A stretch of DNA of 64,000 nt from an uncultured Alistipes sp. (GTDB lineage: Bacteria; Bacteroidota; Bacteroidia; Bacteroidales; Rikenellaceae), in assembly GCA_905213895.1 (NCBI GenBank), contig CAJMKE010000001.1, forward strand, positions 147,978 to 211,977. Direction: 5' to 3'. A program made the position numbers and the translations under genes. Below the pieces are notes generated by a model that saw only the letters and a list, made by a program, of their open reading frames with translations, was not told the DNA's origin and did not search any database. Positions 24,176 to 33,372 of this stretch are shown here, one piece after another. The first letter of the stretch is position 1. The number at the start of each line of letters is the position of its first letter.

Positions 24176-26955
24176 TTCGCTTGGCAATGCTGTTTGAGGA
24201 ATCTGCCCGTGTGGCTGCGTACGCATCCGGTTATCTGCTCCGGCGTGCCTTCGAATACCACGTATCCGCCGCCGTCGCCCGCTTCCGGTCCGAGGTCTAT
24301 CAGCCAGTCGGCGCACTTTATTACGTCCATGTTGTGTTCGACGACCACTATCGTATGCCCGTTGGCGATAAGTGCCGCGAATGCCGACAGCAGTTTGTTG
24401 ATGTCGTGGAAATGCAGTCCCGTGGTCGGCTCGTCGAATATGAACATTATCCTGCGGTCGCTGCTGTCCTTGGAGAGGAACGATGCGAGTTTCACGCGCT
24501 GGCTTTCGCCGCCCGACAGCGTGGAGGACGACTGACCGAGTTTGACGTAGCCCAGACCGACATCCTGCAAAGGTTGCAGCCGTTCGACGATTCGGCGGCA
24601 GGTCGAATTGCTGTCGGCGGAGAAAAAGTCTATCGCCTCGTCGATGCTCATGTCGAGTACGTCGCAGATGTTCTTGTCGCGATATTTGACTTCGAGTATC
24701 TCGTCCTTGAACCGTTTGCCGCCGCACGCTTCGCATACGAGTTCGATATCTGCCATGAACTGCATGCCGACCTTGATTACGCCCTCGCCCTGACATTCCT
24801 CGCACCGTCCGCCTGCGACGTTGAACGAAAAGTTGCTGGCGACGATGCCGTTGTGCTGCGCGTAAGGCTGGTCTGCGAAAAGACGGCGGATTTCGTCGTA
24901 TGCCTTTATGTACGTAACGGGATTGGAGCGCGACGATTTGCCGATAGGGTTCTGGTCTACGATTTCTATCGCGTCTATCATCTTCGTGTCGCCGTCCAGA
25001 CCGTCGAAATCGCCCGGATGGTCGCCGCTGTCAGCCAGCAGACGGTGCATGGCGGGATAGAGGATGCTCTTGACGAGCGACGACTTGCCCGAACCGCTTA
25101 CGCCGGTGATGCAGGTCATCACGCCGAGCGGAATATCGACCGTGATGTTTTTCAGGTTGTTCTCCCGCGCGCCCTTTATGCGGATACGGCTGTTCCAACT
25201 GCGTGTCGATACGGGTATCGCTATGTTGCGGCGACCGGTGAGATAATCGGCTGTCAGACTGCCTTTGGCATCGAGCAGACCTGCAATATCGCCGCTGTAT
25301 ACTACCCTGCCGCCGTTCTCGCCCGCTTCCGGACCGATGTCCACGATGTAGTCGGCGGCACGGATTATCTCCTCCTCGTGTTCGACCACGATTACGGTGT
25401 TGCCGAGGTCGCGCAACTGTTTCAGAACTGCTATGAGCCGGTGCGTATCCCTCGGATGCAGTCCGATGCTCGGTTCGTCGAGTATGTAGAGCGAGCCGGT
25501 GAGGTTGCTTCCGAGCGATGTCGAAAGATTTATTCGCTGACTTTCGCCGCCCGACAGTGTGGACGACAGACGGTCGAGCGTCAGATAACCCAGTCCGACG
25601 TCGCTCAGATATTGGAGCCGGCTGCGTATTTCGGTTATGATGCGGCTTGCGGTCTTGGTGTCGTGTTCGTCGAGTTGCAGCCCGTCGAAAAACTCGATGA
25701 GCGCATCGACATTCATCGACACTATGTCGGCTATCGTCTTGCCGCCGATTTTGACGTAGAGAGCCTCTTTCCGCAGTCGGCTGCCGCCGCATTCGGGACA
25801 TACCGTTTTGCCGGTATACCGTGCTTTTAGTACGCGGAACTGAATTTTGCGCCGTTCCGAATCGAGATATTCGAAAAATCCGTTCAATCCGTCGAAATAT
25901 TCGTTGCCCGTCCACAGCAATCGCTTCTGTTCCGCCGTGAGTTTGTAGTACGGTTCGTGTATCGGAAAATCGAACTTATGGGCGTTATTGACAAGTTGGT
26001 CGCGGAACCAGCGCATCGTGTCGCCGCGCCAACATGCTATTGCATTGTCGTATATGCTTTTCGACTTGTCGGGAACGACCAGATTCTCGTCTATGCCTAC
26101 GACCTTGCCGTAGCCCTCGCAGAGCGGACATGCACCCAATGGGTTGTTGAAACTGAACAGATGCTCGGTCGGACGCTCGAACGTGATGCCGTCCGCCTCG
26201 AAACCGGTCGTAAACTCGCGTCTGCCGTCATCGGTGATTACGACGCAACTGTCAGTGCCGTATCCGAGCGCGCGCGAAACCGATTCGTGGATACGTGTTT
26301 GCGTATCGTCGTCGGCAGAGGTGCGCAGACGGTCGATAACGATGTCGATGTCGTCGGTGCGTACAGAATCGTCGATTGCGGCGATGAAATCCTCTATCAG
26401 AACGGCTTTCCCGTCATGATATACGCGTTGGATTCCGTCCGAAAGCAGTAGCGTCAGTTTCTCGATGATTCCCTGCCCCTCTTTCAGACGCATCGGAACG
26501 GCTATGATTATGCGAACGCCGCCGCCGAGCGATGAAATGTACGCCGCTATATCATCGACGTCGTAGCACTTCACCTCCATGCCGGTAACGGGCGAATACG
26601 TATGCCCCGCCCGCGCGAAAAGCAGTTTCAGATAGTCGTATATCTCCGTCGTCGTGCCGACGGTGGAGCGCGGGTTGCGGGTGTTCACCTTTTGTTCGAC
26701 GGCAATCGCCGGCGCGATGCCCGAAATCAAATCGACGTCGGGCTTGTTGATGCGACCGAGAAACTGGCGGGCGTATGCCGACAGGCTTTCTACGTAGCGG
26801 CGTTGTCCCTCCGCGAAAATGGTGTCGAATGCGAGTGTGGATTTGCCCGAGCCGGACAATCCGGTTATGACTACGAGGCGGTTGTGCGGAATATTGACCT
26901 CAATGTTTTTGAGGTTATGCACTCTTGCCCCCTTTATGTATATCGAATCAAACAC
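24172..26955 (-). CDS. uvrA: Excinuclease ABC subunit A
   Basis: The 927-residue damage sensor of nucleotide excision repair has two ABC ATPase modules. Walker A motifs are GLSGSGKST (about 32-40) and GVSGSGKSS (about 620), each with LSGGESQR signatures. Zinc-finger Cys pairs are at CPLCEGYGK, CPECGGSR, CEECQGEG and CEACGGKRF. It works with UvrB/UvrC, which are not in this window. It overlaps the yigZ stop by 8 bp and the M16 start by 4 bp. Confidence 0.97.
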   Translation of the reverse strand: MFDSIYIKGARVHNLKNIEVNIPHNRLVVITGLSGSGKSTLAFDTIFAEGQRRYVESLSAYARQFLGRINKPDVDLISGIAPAIAVEQKVNTRNPRSTVGTTTEIYDYLKLLFARAGHTYSPVTGMEVKCYDVDDIAAYISSLGGGVRIIIAVPMRLKEGQGIIEKLTLLLSDGIQRVYHDGKAVLIEDFIAAIDDSVRTDDIDIVIDRLRTSADDDTQTRIHESVSRALGYGTDSCVVITDDGRREFTTGFEADGITFERPTEHLFSFNNPLGACPLCEGYGKVVGIDENLVVPDKSKSIYDNAIACWRGDTMRWFRDQLVNNAHKFDFPIHEPYYKLTAEQKRLLWTGNEYFDGLNGFFEYLDSERRKIQFRVLKARYTGKTVCPECGGSRLRKEALYVKIGGKTIADIVSMNVDALIEFFDGLQLDEHDTKTASRIITEIRSRLQYLSDVGLGYLTLDRLSSTLSGGESQRINLSTSLGSNLTGSLYILDEPSIGLHPRDTHRLIAVLKQLRDLGNTVIVVEHEEEIIRAADYIVDIGPEAGENGGRVVYSGDIAGLLDAKGSLTADYLTGRRNIAIPVSTRSWNSRIRIKGARENNLKNITVDIPLGVMTCITGVSGSGKSSLVKSILYPAMHRLLADSGDHPGDFDGLDGDTKMIDAIEIVDQNPIGKSSRSNPVTYIKAYDEIRRLFADQPYAQHNGIVASNFSFNVAGGRCEECQGEGVIKVGMQFMADIELVCEACGGKRFKDEILEVKYRDKNICDVLDMSIDEAIDFFSADSNSTCRRIVERLQPLQDVGLGYVKLGQSSSTLSGGESQRVKLASFLSKDSSDRRIMFIFDEPTTGLHFHDINKLLSAFAALIANGHTIVVVEHNMDVIKCADWLIDLGPEAGDGGGYVVFEGTPEQITGCVRSHTGRFLKQHCQAK

Positions 26956-27562
26956 TTTGCAGTACCTCCGTTGTTGCGCCCGAAACCTTGTTGAGTTTGC
27001 CGATAAGACCTTCGGCGCGGCTTTGTCTTATCGACAGTGTCATCGAACACAGATTGTCGAAATCCTGTGCCTCGATACGCGGATTCTCCTCCTTGACGAT
27101 GCGCATTATCTCGTTCATTATCATGTAGGAGAATTCGACCCGAACGGCGACATCGACCGTCTTTTCGATGATTTCGCTCGCTGCTATCACCTCCTGCGCC
27201 GACTCCTTGTACGCCTGAATCAGTCCCGAAACACCCAATTTCGTGCCGCCGAAATAACGGACGACAACTATCAGACAATTCGTGATGTCGTGCGAGAGCA
27301 ACTGCCCGAGTATCGGCTTTCCGGCTGTTCCCGACGGTTCGCCGTCGTCGTTGGCGCGGAACTGTTCGCCGTGCGCACCGAGCCGCCATGCGTAGCAATG
27401 GTGCGTGGCGTCGTAATATTGTTTGCGCAACGAATCGAGAATCTCCTTTATCCGCTCTTCGCCCGTTACCGGATAGGCGAATGCAAGGAACTTGCTGCTG
27501 CGCTCCTTGAAGACGGCTTCCGCTTCGGCGGCGATGGTCAGATAACAGTCTTTCGATTCCAC
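26948..27562 (-). CDS. yigZ: YigZ/IMPACT-family protein
   Basis: The 204-residue protein belongs to UPF0029. The N-terminal domain has FKERSSKFLAFAYPV, HHCYAWRLG, ANDDGEPSGTAGKPIL and NCLIVVVRYFGGTKLGVSGLI, the conserved IMPACT core (about 18-125). The C-terminal ferredoxin-like domain follows. Family members may bind RNA or ribosomal factors; the bacterial function is unclear. It lies in the dapB-gdhA run, 10 bp after lepB. Confidence 0.92.
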   Translation of the reverse strand: MESKDCYLTIAAEAEAVFKERSSKFLAFAYPVTGEERIKEILDSLRKQYYDATHHCYAWRLGAHGEQFRANDDGEPSGTAGKPILGQLLSHDITNCLIVVVRYFGGTKLGVSGLIQAYKESAQEVIAASEIIEKTVDVAVRVEFSYMIMNEIMRIVKEENPRIEAQDFDNLCSMTLSIRQSRAEGLIGKLNKVSGATTEVLQSV

Positions 27563-27572
27563 GTCCGTTGTG

Positions 27573-28916
27573 CTATTTTATCTTTTTGAAAATTCTGTTC
27601 CAGCGCACTCCGCCGTTTTCCCTGTCGCGTGAGAATGCGATGAACGAGGCTTTGCCGACGATGTGGTCTTCCGGAACGAATCCCCAGAACCGCGAATCCG
27701 CCGAATTGTGGCGGTTGTCGCCCATCATCCAGTAGTAGTCCATGCCGAACGTATACGTCGATGCCTTTTCGCCGTTGATGAATATTTCGCCGTTAGCGAC
27801 TTCGAGGTCGTTGCCTTCGTATTGTTCGATGATGCGGCGGTAGAGCGGCAGATTCTCCGTCGTCAGTTCCACCGTCGCACCCTTCGCCGGAATCCAGAGC
27901 GGTCCGAAGTTGTCCTGCGTCCACGAATAGGATGCGTCGTTAGGGAATATGTCCGTCGAACTCTCTTTCGCTTCGTATCTTACGACGTTCGTTACGTTCG
28001 GCATCTGCGCCAGCCGCTCCGCAGTTTCGTCGGTCATCGACATGTAGTAGTACGGAGTGTTGCCGTTGTATTCGGTGATGCCGAGTTTCTCTATCGCATA
28101 TTTGGTAATCGGCGCGGTCGTGTGTACGAAATAGATGTACTGGCGGGTCGGAATGTCGATTTGCTTTTCGCCGTTTACATAAAGTTCCGTCCCGATGACG
28201 CGTATCGTGTCGCCCGGTATTCCGACGCAACGTTTGATGTAGTTCTCGCGCTTGTCTGCCGGACGGGATGCCACCGTATAGTCGCGGTTGAGCCGTTCGC
28301 GCCCCTCCTTTCCTCCGAATGTCGTCTGGTATTCGCGCAGGACATCGTAATAGGTTACCGCCTGATTTTCGAGCAGTACAGTGTCGCCCGCAGGGAAATT
28401 GAACACCACCACGTCGTTGCGCTCGATGCGTTTCAACCCTTTCAGCCGGTGGTAGCCCCACTTGATTTTCTCGGAGAAAGATTTTTTTGTCGTCGAGAAC
28501 GGCATCGTGTTGTGTACGAACGGTACGGAGAGCGGGGTTTGCGGCACCTGAGGTCCGTATGTGAGTTTGCTTACATAGAGATAATCGCCGATAAGTATGG
28601 TCTTCTCCATGGACGACGTCGGTACTACGTAGAGTTGGAAGATGAACAGATGAATCAGCGTGGCGACCACTGCCGCCCATACGATTGCGTCAAGCCAGCC
28701 GTAAATGCTGTTGTAGAGTTTGCTTTTGGCGCACAACTCCTCGTTGCGCCGTCCGATGTATTTGTAGAACAGCCTCGAAATGAAATAGTCGTATATGAGT
28801 ACGAGTCCGAACAGCATCCATGGATTACCGGTCCATACGACGAAAAGCAGCGTGTAGATTACGGCTGCAATCGAGAACTTGGTCCACTTGTTTTTGAATA
28901 TCGTTTTGATTTCCAT
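27573..28916 (-). CDS. lepB: Signal peptidase I
   Basis: The 447-residue membrane protease removes signal peptides on the periplasmic face. N-terminal hydrophobic segments (about 14-45 and 72-92) precede the catalytic Ser in VVPTSSMEKTILIGDYL (about 96-112). The general-base Lys is in YIKRCVGIPGDTIRV (about 227), and the C-terminal box is MGDNRHNSADSRFWGFVP (about 396-413). It is longer than E. coli LepB because of insertions typical of Bacteroidetes. It is the second gene of the dapB run, starting 4 bp after dapB. Confidence 0.95.
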   Translation of the reverse strand: MEIKTIFKNKWTKFSIAAVIYTLLFVVWTGNPWMLFGLVLIYDYFISRLFYKYIGRRNEELCAKSKLYNSIYGWLDAIVWAAVVATLIHLFIFQLYVVPTSSMEKTILIGDYLYVSKLTYGPQVPQTPLSVPFVHNTMPFSTTKKSFSEKIKWGYHRLKGLKRIERNDVVVFNFPAGDTVLLENQAVTYYDVLREYQTTFGGKEGRERLNRDYTVASRPADKRENYIKRCVGIPGDTIRVIGTELYVNGEKQIDIPTRQYIYFVHTTAPITKYAIEKLGITEYNGNTPYYYMSMTDETAERLAQMPNVTNVVRYEAKESSTDIFPNDASYSWTQDNFGPLWIPAKGATVELTTENLPLYRRIIEQYEGNDLEVANGEIFINGEKASTYTFGMDYYWMMGDNRHNSADSRFWGFVPEDHIVGKASFIAFSRDRENGGVRWNRIFKKIK

Positions 28917-28920
28917 AATT

Positions 28921-29637
28921 CTAATTTTCGAATAAATCGTCTATCGTGAATACGCCCTTGCGTCCGCATACGAATTCCGCTGCGGCAACCGCCCCTACCG
29001 CAAGCGCACGGCGGCTTTTGAGCGTGTGCCTGATTTCCAGAATGTCGTCCTCGGACTCGTATGTAACGGTGTGTATGCCCGCTATCGTGCCTTCGCGCAC
29101 CGAGCCGATTTCTATCTCCGACGGATTGTCGGTCGGTTCGTTCACCCAACCGTTTTTGCGGTCCAGCCGTGCGATTATGTCGTCGGCGAGAGAAATTGCG
29201 GTTCCGCTCGGCGAGTCTTTCTTCTGGGTGTGGTGTATCTCTTCGATTTTCACGTCGTAGGACTCGAAGCGGTTCATCATCTCCGCAAGATAGCGGTTGA
29301 GTCTGAATGCAATGTTTACGCCGAGAGAGTAATTGGACGAGTAAATCATCGCGCCGCCTTTTTGGCGGCATAACTCCTGCAATTCGGGCAGACGCTGCGT
29401 CCATCCGGTCGTTCCGCTGACTACGGCGACACCCGCTTCGATGCAGGCGCGTATGTTGTCGTAGGCGGTCTGCGGAGTGGTGAACTCGATTGCCACGTCG
29501 ATGCCTGCGAGTTTCTCGGGACATAAATCCCCGCTGTTGTTCTGGTCTATTATAAGGTCTGCGGAATGTCCGCGGTCGATGAGAATCTTTTCGATTTCAT
29601 GTCCCATTTTTCCGTAACCGATAATTGCGACTTTCAT
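28921..29637 (-). CDS. dapB: 4-Hydroxy-tetrahydrodipicolinate reductase
   Basis: The 238-residue enzyme acts in the diaminopimelate/lysine pathway, needed for peptidoglycan. The nucleotide motif is VAIIGYGKMGHEIE (3-16). Further signatures are AIEFTTPQTAYDNI, AVVSGTTGW, IYSSNYSLGVN and the catalytic EIHHTQKKDSPSGTA. The start is set at 29637 because the 11-residue upstream extension would overlap the promoter and does not fit the family. It opens an eight-gene operon that runs to gdhA. Confidence 0.95.
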   Translation of the reverse strand: MKVAIIGYGKMGHEIEKILIDRGHSADLIIDQNNSGDLCPEKLAGIDVAIEFTTPQTAYDNIRACIEAGVAVVSGTTGWTQRLPELQELCRQKGGAMIYSSNYSLGVNIAFRLNRYLAEMMNRFESYDVKIEEIHHTQKKDSPSGTAISLADDIIARLDRKNGWVNEPTDNPSEIEIGSVREGTIAGIHTVTYESEDDILEIRHTLKSRRALAVGAVAAAEFVCGRKGVFTIDDLFEN

Positions 29638-29667
29638 AACCTGATTTTGATTCGGATTGAACACCGA

Positions 29668-29698
29668 CAAAGATACTCTATTTTGCAGGATTTACAAA
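29668..29698 (-). promoter_or_regulatory. Promoter of the dapB operon
   Basis: Minus strand TTTG (29695-29698), 19 bp, TATCTTTG (29668-29675), with the dapB ATG 31 bp downstream. A near-consensus Bacteroidetes promoter. Confidence 0.7.
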
Positions 29699-29767
29699 AT
29701 CGGATTTCATCATGTTCATATAAAATCGGAATCGATTGCACTCGGGGAATATTTTTTGCCGTAAATA

Positions 29768-29799
29768 TTTGTTTTATACAAAAATATGTCGTATATTGC
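29768..29799 (+). promoter_or_regulatory. Promoter of the C10 protease unit
   Basis: TTTG (29768-29771), 20 bp, TATATTGC (29792-29799); predicted start near 29804 and a leader of about 50 nt. Confidence 0.5.
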
Positions 29800-29853
29800 C
29801 AATGTGTGAAAGGTAAGTGCCGGAGAAACGTTTAACCTTTAATGATTCTGCTT

Positions 29854-31248
29854 ATGAGAAATCTTGTTAAATCGATGCTGCTTGCGGCATTGCTTGTCGC
29901 TGGCGTATCGTGCGAAAAACAGTTCGAGGAGGCTGTGGCGGTGCAGTCGGAGAACCATGCTGCGGCGGATGTCATAGCTTCTTATGAAGTTTCCTACGAG
30001 GAGGCATTGGCGAAAGCCGATGCACTGTTCGCAGGAATCGACGGTGCGACTACCCGTGCGGGGAATCGTCGTGTTAGGAATCATGAACTGTTCCGCTCGG
30101 GCAACCGGTTTACACGTACCGCGTCGGGCAATGTCGAAGCGAAATTTCATATTATCAATTATGAAGACAATGCGGGATTCGCGATGATTGCTGCCGACAA
30201 ACGGGCGACGGACATTTATGCCTATTCGGATACGGGCAATCTCTGTGTGGACGATGCGATGGAGAATTCCGGTTTCGGTGTGTTTTTGGAGGGAGCGATA
30301 GATCTTTACGGAAAAGAGATAGATAGACCTTTGATTCCGGCAGATACAACTGAGTTGGGCGGCGGCGGAGGATTTATAGATTTGCCGGGTGATAAATACG
30401 GTGATATTCCGTATTTGGGTATTGAAATTATCGATGATGTAACCTATCGGGTACGTATCGAATATAATAAATCAGTGTCGAAAAAAGAACCTTTGGTTCC
30501 GGTAGAATGGGATCAATGTCATCCATACAATTATTATTGCCCGTCTTGCAGTTGGACACCAGACAAAGAGTATTTTTATAAAGGAAAATGTGCTGCCGGC
30601 TGCGGTCCGGTTGCTGCGGCACAGATTATGGCATATCATAAATATCCTGAAAAATACGCAACATATTTACCTGACTGGAATAATAAGACATTAAATTATA
30701 TAGAATATACGTTTGATTGGGATAATATGATACGTAATTATTCAGATGATATGGTTGCTCATTTGATAAGAGAGATAGGACGAGTGGCGGAAGCGGATTA
30801 TGGAAAATCAACCGGCGTTACTCTTGCAAATATAAAAAAAATGTTCCCTAAATTTGGATACAACATTACGGGTGCTGACTACGATGTAGATAAGGTAAAA
30901 ATCTCTCTTTATAATAACAGACCTGTTTATGCAAGAGGACAAAAAAAATCCGGAGACGGTCATGCTTGGGTAATAGACGGATATGATCATCTGGCGACCA
31001 GAAAAACATATTATTACAACTATGCTCCATATAATGTATGTAATATTAAGGATTCCAATAATCGAATATATGTTCATTGCAATTGGGGCTGGGGCGGTGA
31101 TGGTAAAAATAAAAATTCGGACTATTCTGATGAAGGGTATTTTCTTAATGATGCATTCGTTGTTACTGTTGGTGAGGGCAATAACGAGGAAGAGCGCGAT
31201 TATACAAGAAACAATAAAATAATTTATAATATATATCCTAAACAATAG
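29854..31248 (+). CDS. C10 (streptopain-like) cysteine protease, lipoprotein precursor
   Basis: The protein has 464 residues from Met at 29854 (four more if 29842 is used). The lipoprotein signal is LLAALLVAGVSC with EKQFEE after the Cys. An inhibitory prodomain follows (about 40-160; FHIINYEDNAGFAMIAADKR is the streptopain pro-region pattern). In the papain-like domain the nucleophile is in AAGCGPVAAAQIMAYHKYP (Cys about 250) and the catalytic His in GDGHAWVIDGYD (about 370); the end has NWGWGGDG. The prodomain part is GC-rich but the catalytic part is AT-rich, as if assembled from two sources. Two small lipoprotein genes follow within 6 and 40 bp. Confidence 0.92.
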   Translation: MRNLVKSMLLAALLVAGVSCEKQFEEAVAVQSENHAAADVIASYEVSYEEALAKADALFAGIDGATTRAGNRRVRNHELFRSGNRFTRTASGNVEAKFHIINYEDNAGFAMIAADKRATDIYAYSDTGNLCVDDAMENSGFGVFLEGAIDLYGKEIDRPLIPADTTELGGGGGFIDLPGDKYGDIPYLGIEIIDDVTYRVRIEYNKSVSKKEPLVPVEWDQCHPYNYYCPSCSWTPDKEYFYKGKCAAGCGPVAAAQIMAYHKYPEKYATYLPDWNNKTLNYIEYTFDWDNMIRNYSDDMVAHLIREIGRVAEADYGKSTGVTLANIKKMFPKFGYNITGADYDVDKVKISLYNNRPVYARGQKKSGDGHAWVIDGYDHLATRKTYYYNYAPYNVCNIKDSNNRIYVHCNWGWGGDGKNKNSDYSDEGYFLNDAFVVTVGEGNNEEERDYTRNNKIIYNIYPKQ

Positions 31249-31253
31249 AATTT

Positions 31254-31721
31254 ATGAAAAGATATATTTGTATATTTTTTGTCTTGGTACTTTTTGCTAT
31301 TTCATGCGAGAAAGAACGCTATGATCCTGCACCGCTCCCAGGACCGAATCTACCTATAACATGTACGTATGAAGGGGTTGAGTTCGATGAACTTAAAGAT
31401 ATAGTTCTGAATTCCGACGGAGGTGATTTGATATTTGAGATAAAGGACGAATGTGCGTTGGCTTATTTTAGCGAATATGCTTATCGATACGATGAAGAAA
31501 GATACAACAATCGAATATTGATTCAGTTTCACGGTTACAAAGGTATAGATAATTATGAATGCGACTTGTTCGAGTTGAAGCAGGTTGATGAATATCATTT
31601 TAATGTTCGTATTTTCCCGTCGGAACGGACTGTAATAATCCGTTTCGGCTTTCAACCGCATTGGGGGTATGTTAACCATTATCGTAGTACAAAACTGACC
31701 GTTATCGTAAATGGGCGATAA
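31254..31721 (+). CDS. Small lipoprotein next to the C10 protease (candidate inhibitor)
   Basis: The 155-residue lipoprotein has signal YICIFFVLVLFAISC followed by EKERYD. The mature part is beta-rich with no catalytic motif. It is paralogous to the next protein: both have a GxDNYxC motif (GIDNYECDLFEL here) followed by a strand pattern YHFNVRIFPSE and IIRFGF. C10 protease genes in Bacteroides species are known to be followed by small staphostatin-like inhibitor genes, so an inhibitor role is a reasonable inference, but I cannot match the family from sequence alone. It begins 5 bp after the protease stop; AT-rich. Confidence 0.65.
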   Translation: MKRYICIFFVLVLFAISCEKERYDPAPLPGPNLPITCTYEGVEFDELKDIVLNSDGGDLIFEIKDECALAYFSEYAYRYDEERYNNRILIQFHGYKGIDNYECDLFELKQVDEYHFNVRIFPSERTVIIRFGFQPHWGYVNHYRSTKLTVIVNGR

Positions 31722-31761
31722 AAGATAAGGAGATATATCTTTACCTTAAACAATAAATTTT

Positions 31762-32286
31762 ATGAAAAAATATTTAGTGCCCCTGTTGTGCTTTGGTGCA
31801 TTTGTATTGGCAGGTTGTGAAAAAGAAAAAGTGTCTTCGGATATAATCCCGCCTTATAATTATGTTATGTGCGACCTCGAAGATGAAGAATCGTTTGATA
31901 GAGTGCATTATCATACGTCGTATGTCGGTCGCGACGGTGGCGAATCTGTATTGACAGTTGTCGATAGGATAGATGGATGTATATCGTATTTTAATGGATA
32001 TTCTGTGGTTGTCGGAGAACCGGAGGATATGTATGAACCGAATTATAAATACACCGAATCGTTCTTTTGCGGAAACGATCAAAAGGGTTTGGATAATTAT
32101 AGTTGCCGGTGGTTTGGAATTAGCAGAATTAGCAACCATAAATTCAAGGTGAAATTTAATCCTATATCCGATGAGTATGAAGATAAGATTAGGATTACTA
32201 TCAGTTTCTGTTCCGATTTTCGTTTTGGCGGACACGACGAAGTATATTACCACGACGTAGGTGCACATGTTTTTGAAATTTATTAA
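31762..32286 (+). CDS. Small lipoprotein, paralog of the preceding candidate inhibitor
   Basis: The 174-residue lipoprotein has signal LVPLLCFGAFVLAGC followed by EKEKVS. Shared with the upstream protein are an early SDGG/RDGG-type motif (YVGRDGGESVLTV), the GLDNYSCRWFGI segment and the HKFKVKFNPIS strand. Tandem duplication and divergence is likely. If the pair are protease inhibitors, two copies could protect the cell from one enzyme in different compartments or act on different proteases. No cysteine pattern or enzyme motif is seen. Confidence 0.65.
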   Translation: MKKYLVPLLCFGAFVLAGCEKEKVSSDIIPPYNYVMCDLEDEESFDRVHYHTSYVGRDGGESVLTVVDRIDGCISYFNGYSVVVGEPEDMYEPNYKYTESFFCGNDQKGLDNYSCRWFGISRISNHKFKVKFNPISDEYEDKIRITISFCSDFRFGGHDEVYYHDVGAHVFEIY

Positions 32287-32299
32287 CAATAAATCTTAT

Positions 32300-32330
32300 T
32301 TTGTTTTCTCTGCGAAAATGGTTATTTTTG
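32300..32330 (+). promoter_or_regulatory. Promoter of truA
   Basis: TTTG (32300-32303), 19 bp, TATTTTTG (32323-32330). The ATG is at 32338, only 7 bp after the -7 box, so the transcript should be leaderless or nearly so. Confidence 0.65.
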
Positions 32331-32337
32331 TATTGTC

Positions 32338-33111
32338 ATGAGATATTTCGCGGAGTTGAAATACGACGGAGCGGCGTATTGCGGCTGGCAGCGTCAGCCG
32401 AATGCGCCGTCGGTACAGCGCACTGTCGAGGATGCGTTGTCGAAGATTATGCGTTCGCCTGTCAAAATCGTCGGCGCAGGTCGTACCGATACCGGAGTGA
32501 ACGCGTCGTATTATGTGGCGCATTTCGATACCGATGCCGAGTTCGATACTCCGCAGACGCTCTACAAACTGAATCTGATGCTGCCGCAAGACATCTCGAT
32601 AGATTCGATTACGCCGGTTTCTGCCGATGCGCATGCACGGTTCGATGCCCGCGAACGCGAATATACCTATTTTATTTCTCCCAAGAAGAATCCGTTTCTG
32701 CGCAACTCCGCATGGCTCTATTATGTGCCGCTTGACGTCGCGCGCATGAACGAAGCGGCTGCCATACTGCTCGAAACGAGCGATTTTACGACGTTTGCGA
32801 AACTGAATTCCAACAACAAGACCAATATCTGCCGAGTGTGCAGGGCGGAATGGCAGGTCGAAGATGACGGCGTGTTGAGGTTTACGATTCGTGCCGACCG
32901 TTTTCTGCGGAATATGGTGCGGGCGATAGTCGGAACGCTCGTCGATGTCGGGCGCGGTCGATATACGGTCGAGGAGTTCCGCGAGATAGTCGAATCGCGC
33001 GACTTGTCGCGTTCGAGCGGCGGCGCACCTCCGCAGGGACTGTTTTTGAGCGATATAGTCTATCCGGACGACGTTTTTAAGAAAACCAATTTTCCATTAA
33101 CTAAAAGATAA
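32338..33111 (+). CDS. truA: tRNA pseudouridine(38-40) synthase
   Basis: The 257-residue enzyme isomerises uridines 38-40 of the anticodon stem-loop. The catalytic Asp is in GAGRTDTGVNAS (about 49-58). The N-terminal YFAELKYDGAAYCGWQRQPN and the FLRNMVRAIVGTLVDVGRG segment are standard TruA signatures. It starts almost directly at the predicted transcription start. A small membrane-protein gene follows after 6 bp. Confidence 0.95.
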   Translation: MRYFAELKYDGAAYCGWQRQPNAPSVQRTVEDALSKIMRSPVKIVGAGRTDTGVNASYYVAHFDTDAEFDTPQTLYKLNLMLPQDISIDSITPVSADAHARFDAREREYTYFISPKKNPFLRNSAWLYYVPLDVARMNEAAAILLETSDFTTFAKLNSNNKTNICRVCRAEWQVEDDGVLRFTIRADRFLRNMVRAIVGTLVDVGRGRYTVEEFREIVESRDLSRSSGGAPPQGLFLSDIVYPDDVFKKTNFPLTKR

Positions 33112-33117
33112 AAGATT

Positions 33118-33300
33118 ATGATTGCATCGATTGTTTATTGGGTGGGAGTGATTCTCTCCGTTTATGCGGTTTACGAAATCTTCACCAAGAAAACCGCTAC
33201 CGAAATGTGGGTTAAGGTCGTTGTTTCGTTGCTTATCCTCTTTACGAGTTGGATAGGTCTGGTCGCTTATTTCTTCTTCGTCCGCGACAAGTTGAAATAA
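33118..33300 (+). CDS. Small two-helix membrane protein
   Basis: The 60-residue protein has two membrane segments (IVYWVGVILSVYAVYEIF, VVVSLLILFTSWIGLVAYFFF) separated by a short Lys/Thr loop, ending VRDKLK. The layout resembles PLDc_N-type small membrane proteins common in Bacteroidetes. It is probably co-transcribed with truA (6-bp gap) and followed by a very strong terminator. Function unknown. Confidence 0.75.
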   Translation: MIASIVYWVGVILSVYAVYEIFTKKTATEMWVKVVVSLLILFTSWIGLVAYFFFVRDKLK

Positions 33301-33312
33301 TTCGGTCTGCCT

Positions 33313-33359
33313 CAAAGCAAATGCAGTCCACGTGTGAAACGTGGACTGCATTTGCTTTG
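33313..33359. terminator. Strong bidirectional terminator between truA unit and lpd
   Basis: A perfect 21-bp stem (33313-33333 with 33339-33359) and a 5-nt loop, placed between convergent genes that end at 33300 and 33373. The A/T-rich outer ends supply short U-tracts in both directions. Confidence 0.8.
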
Positions 33360-33372
33360 TGAGAATTGTTAT

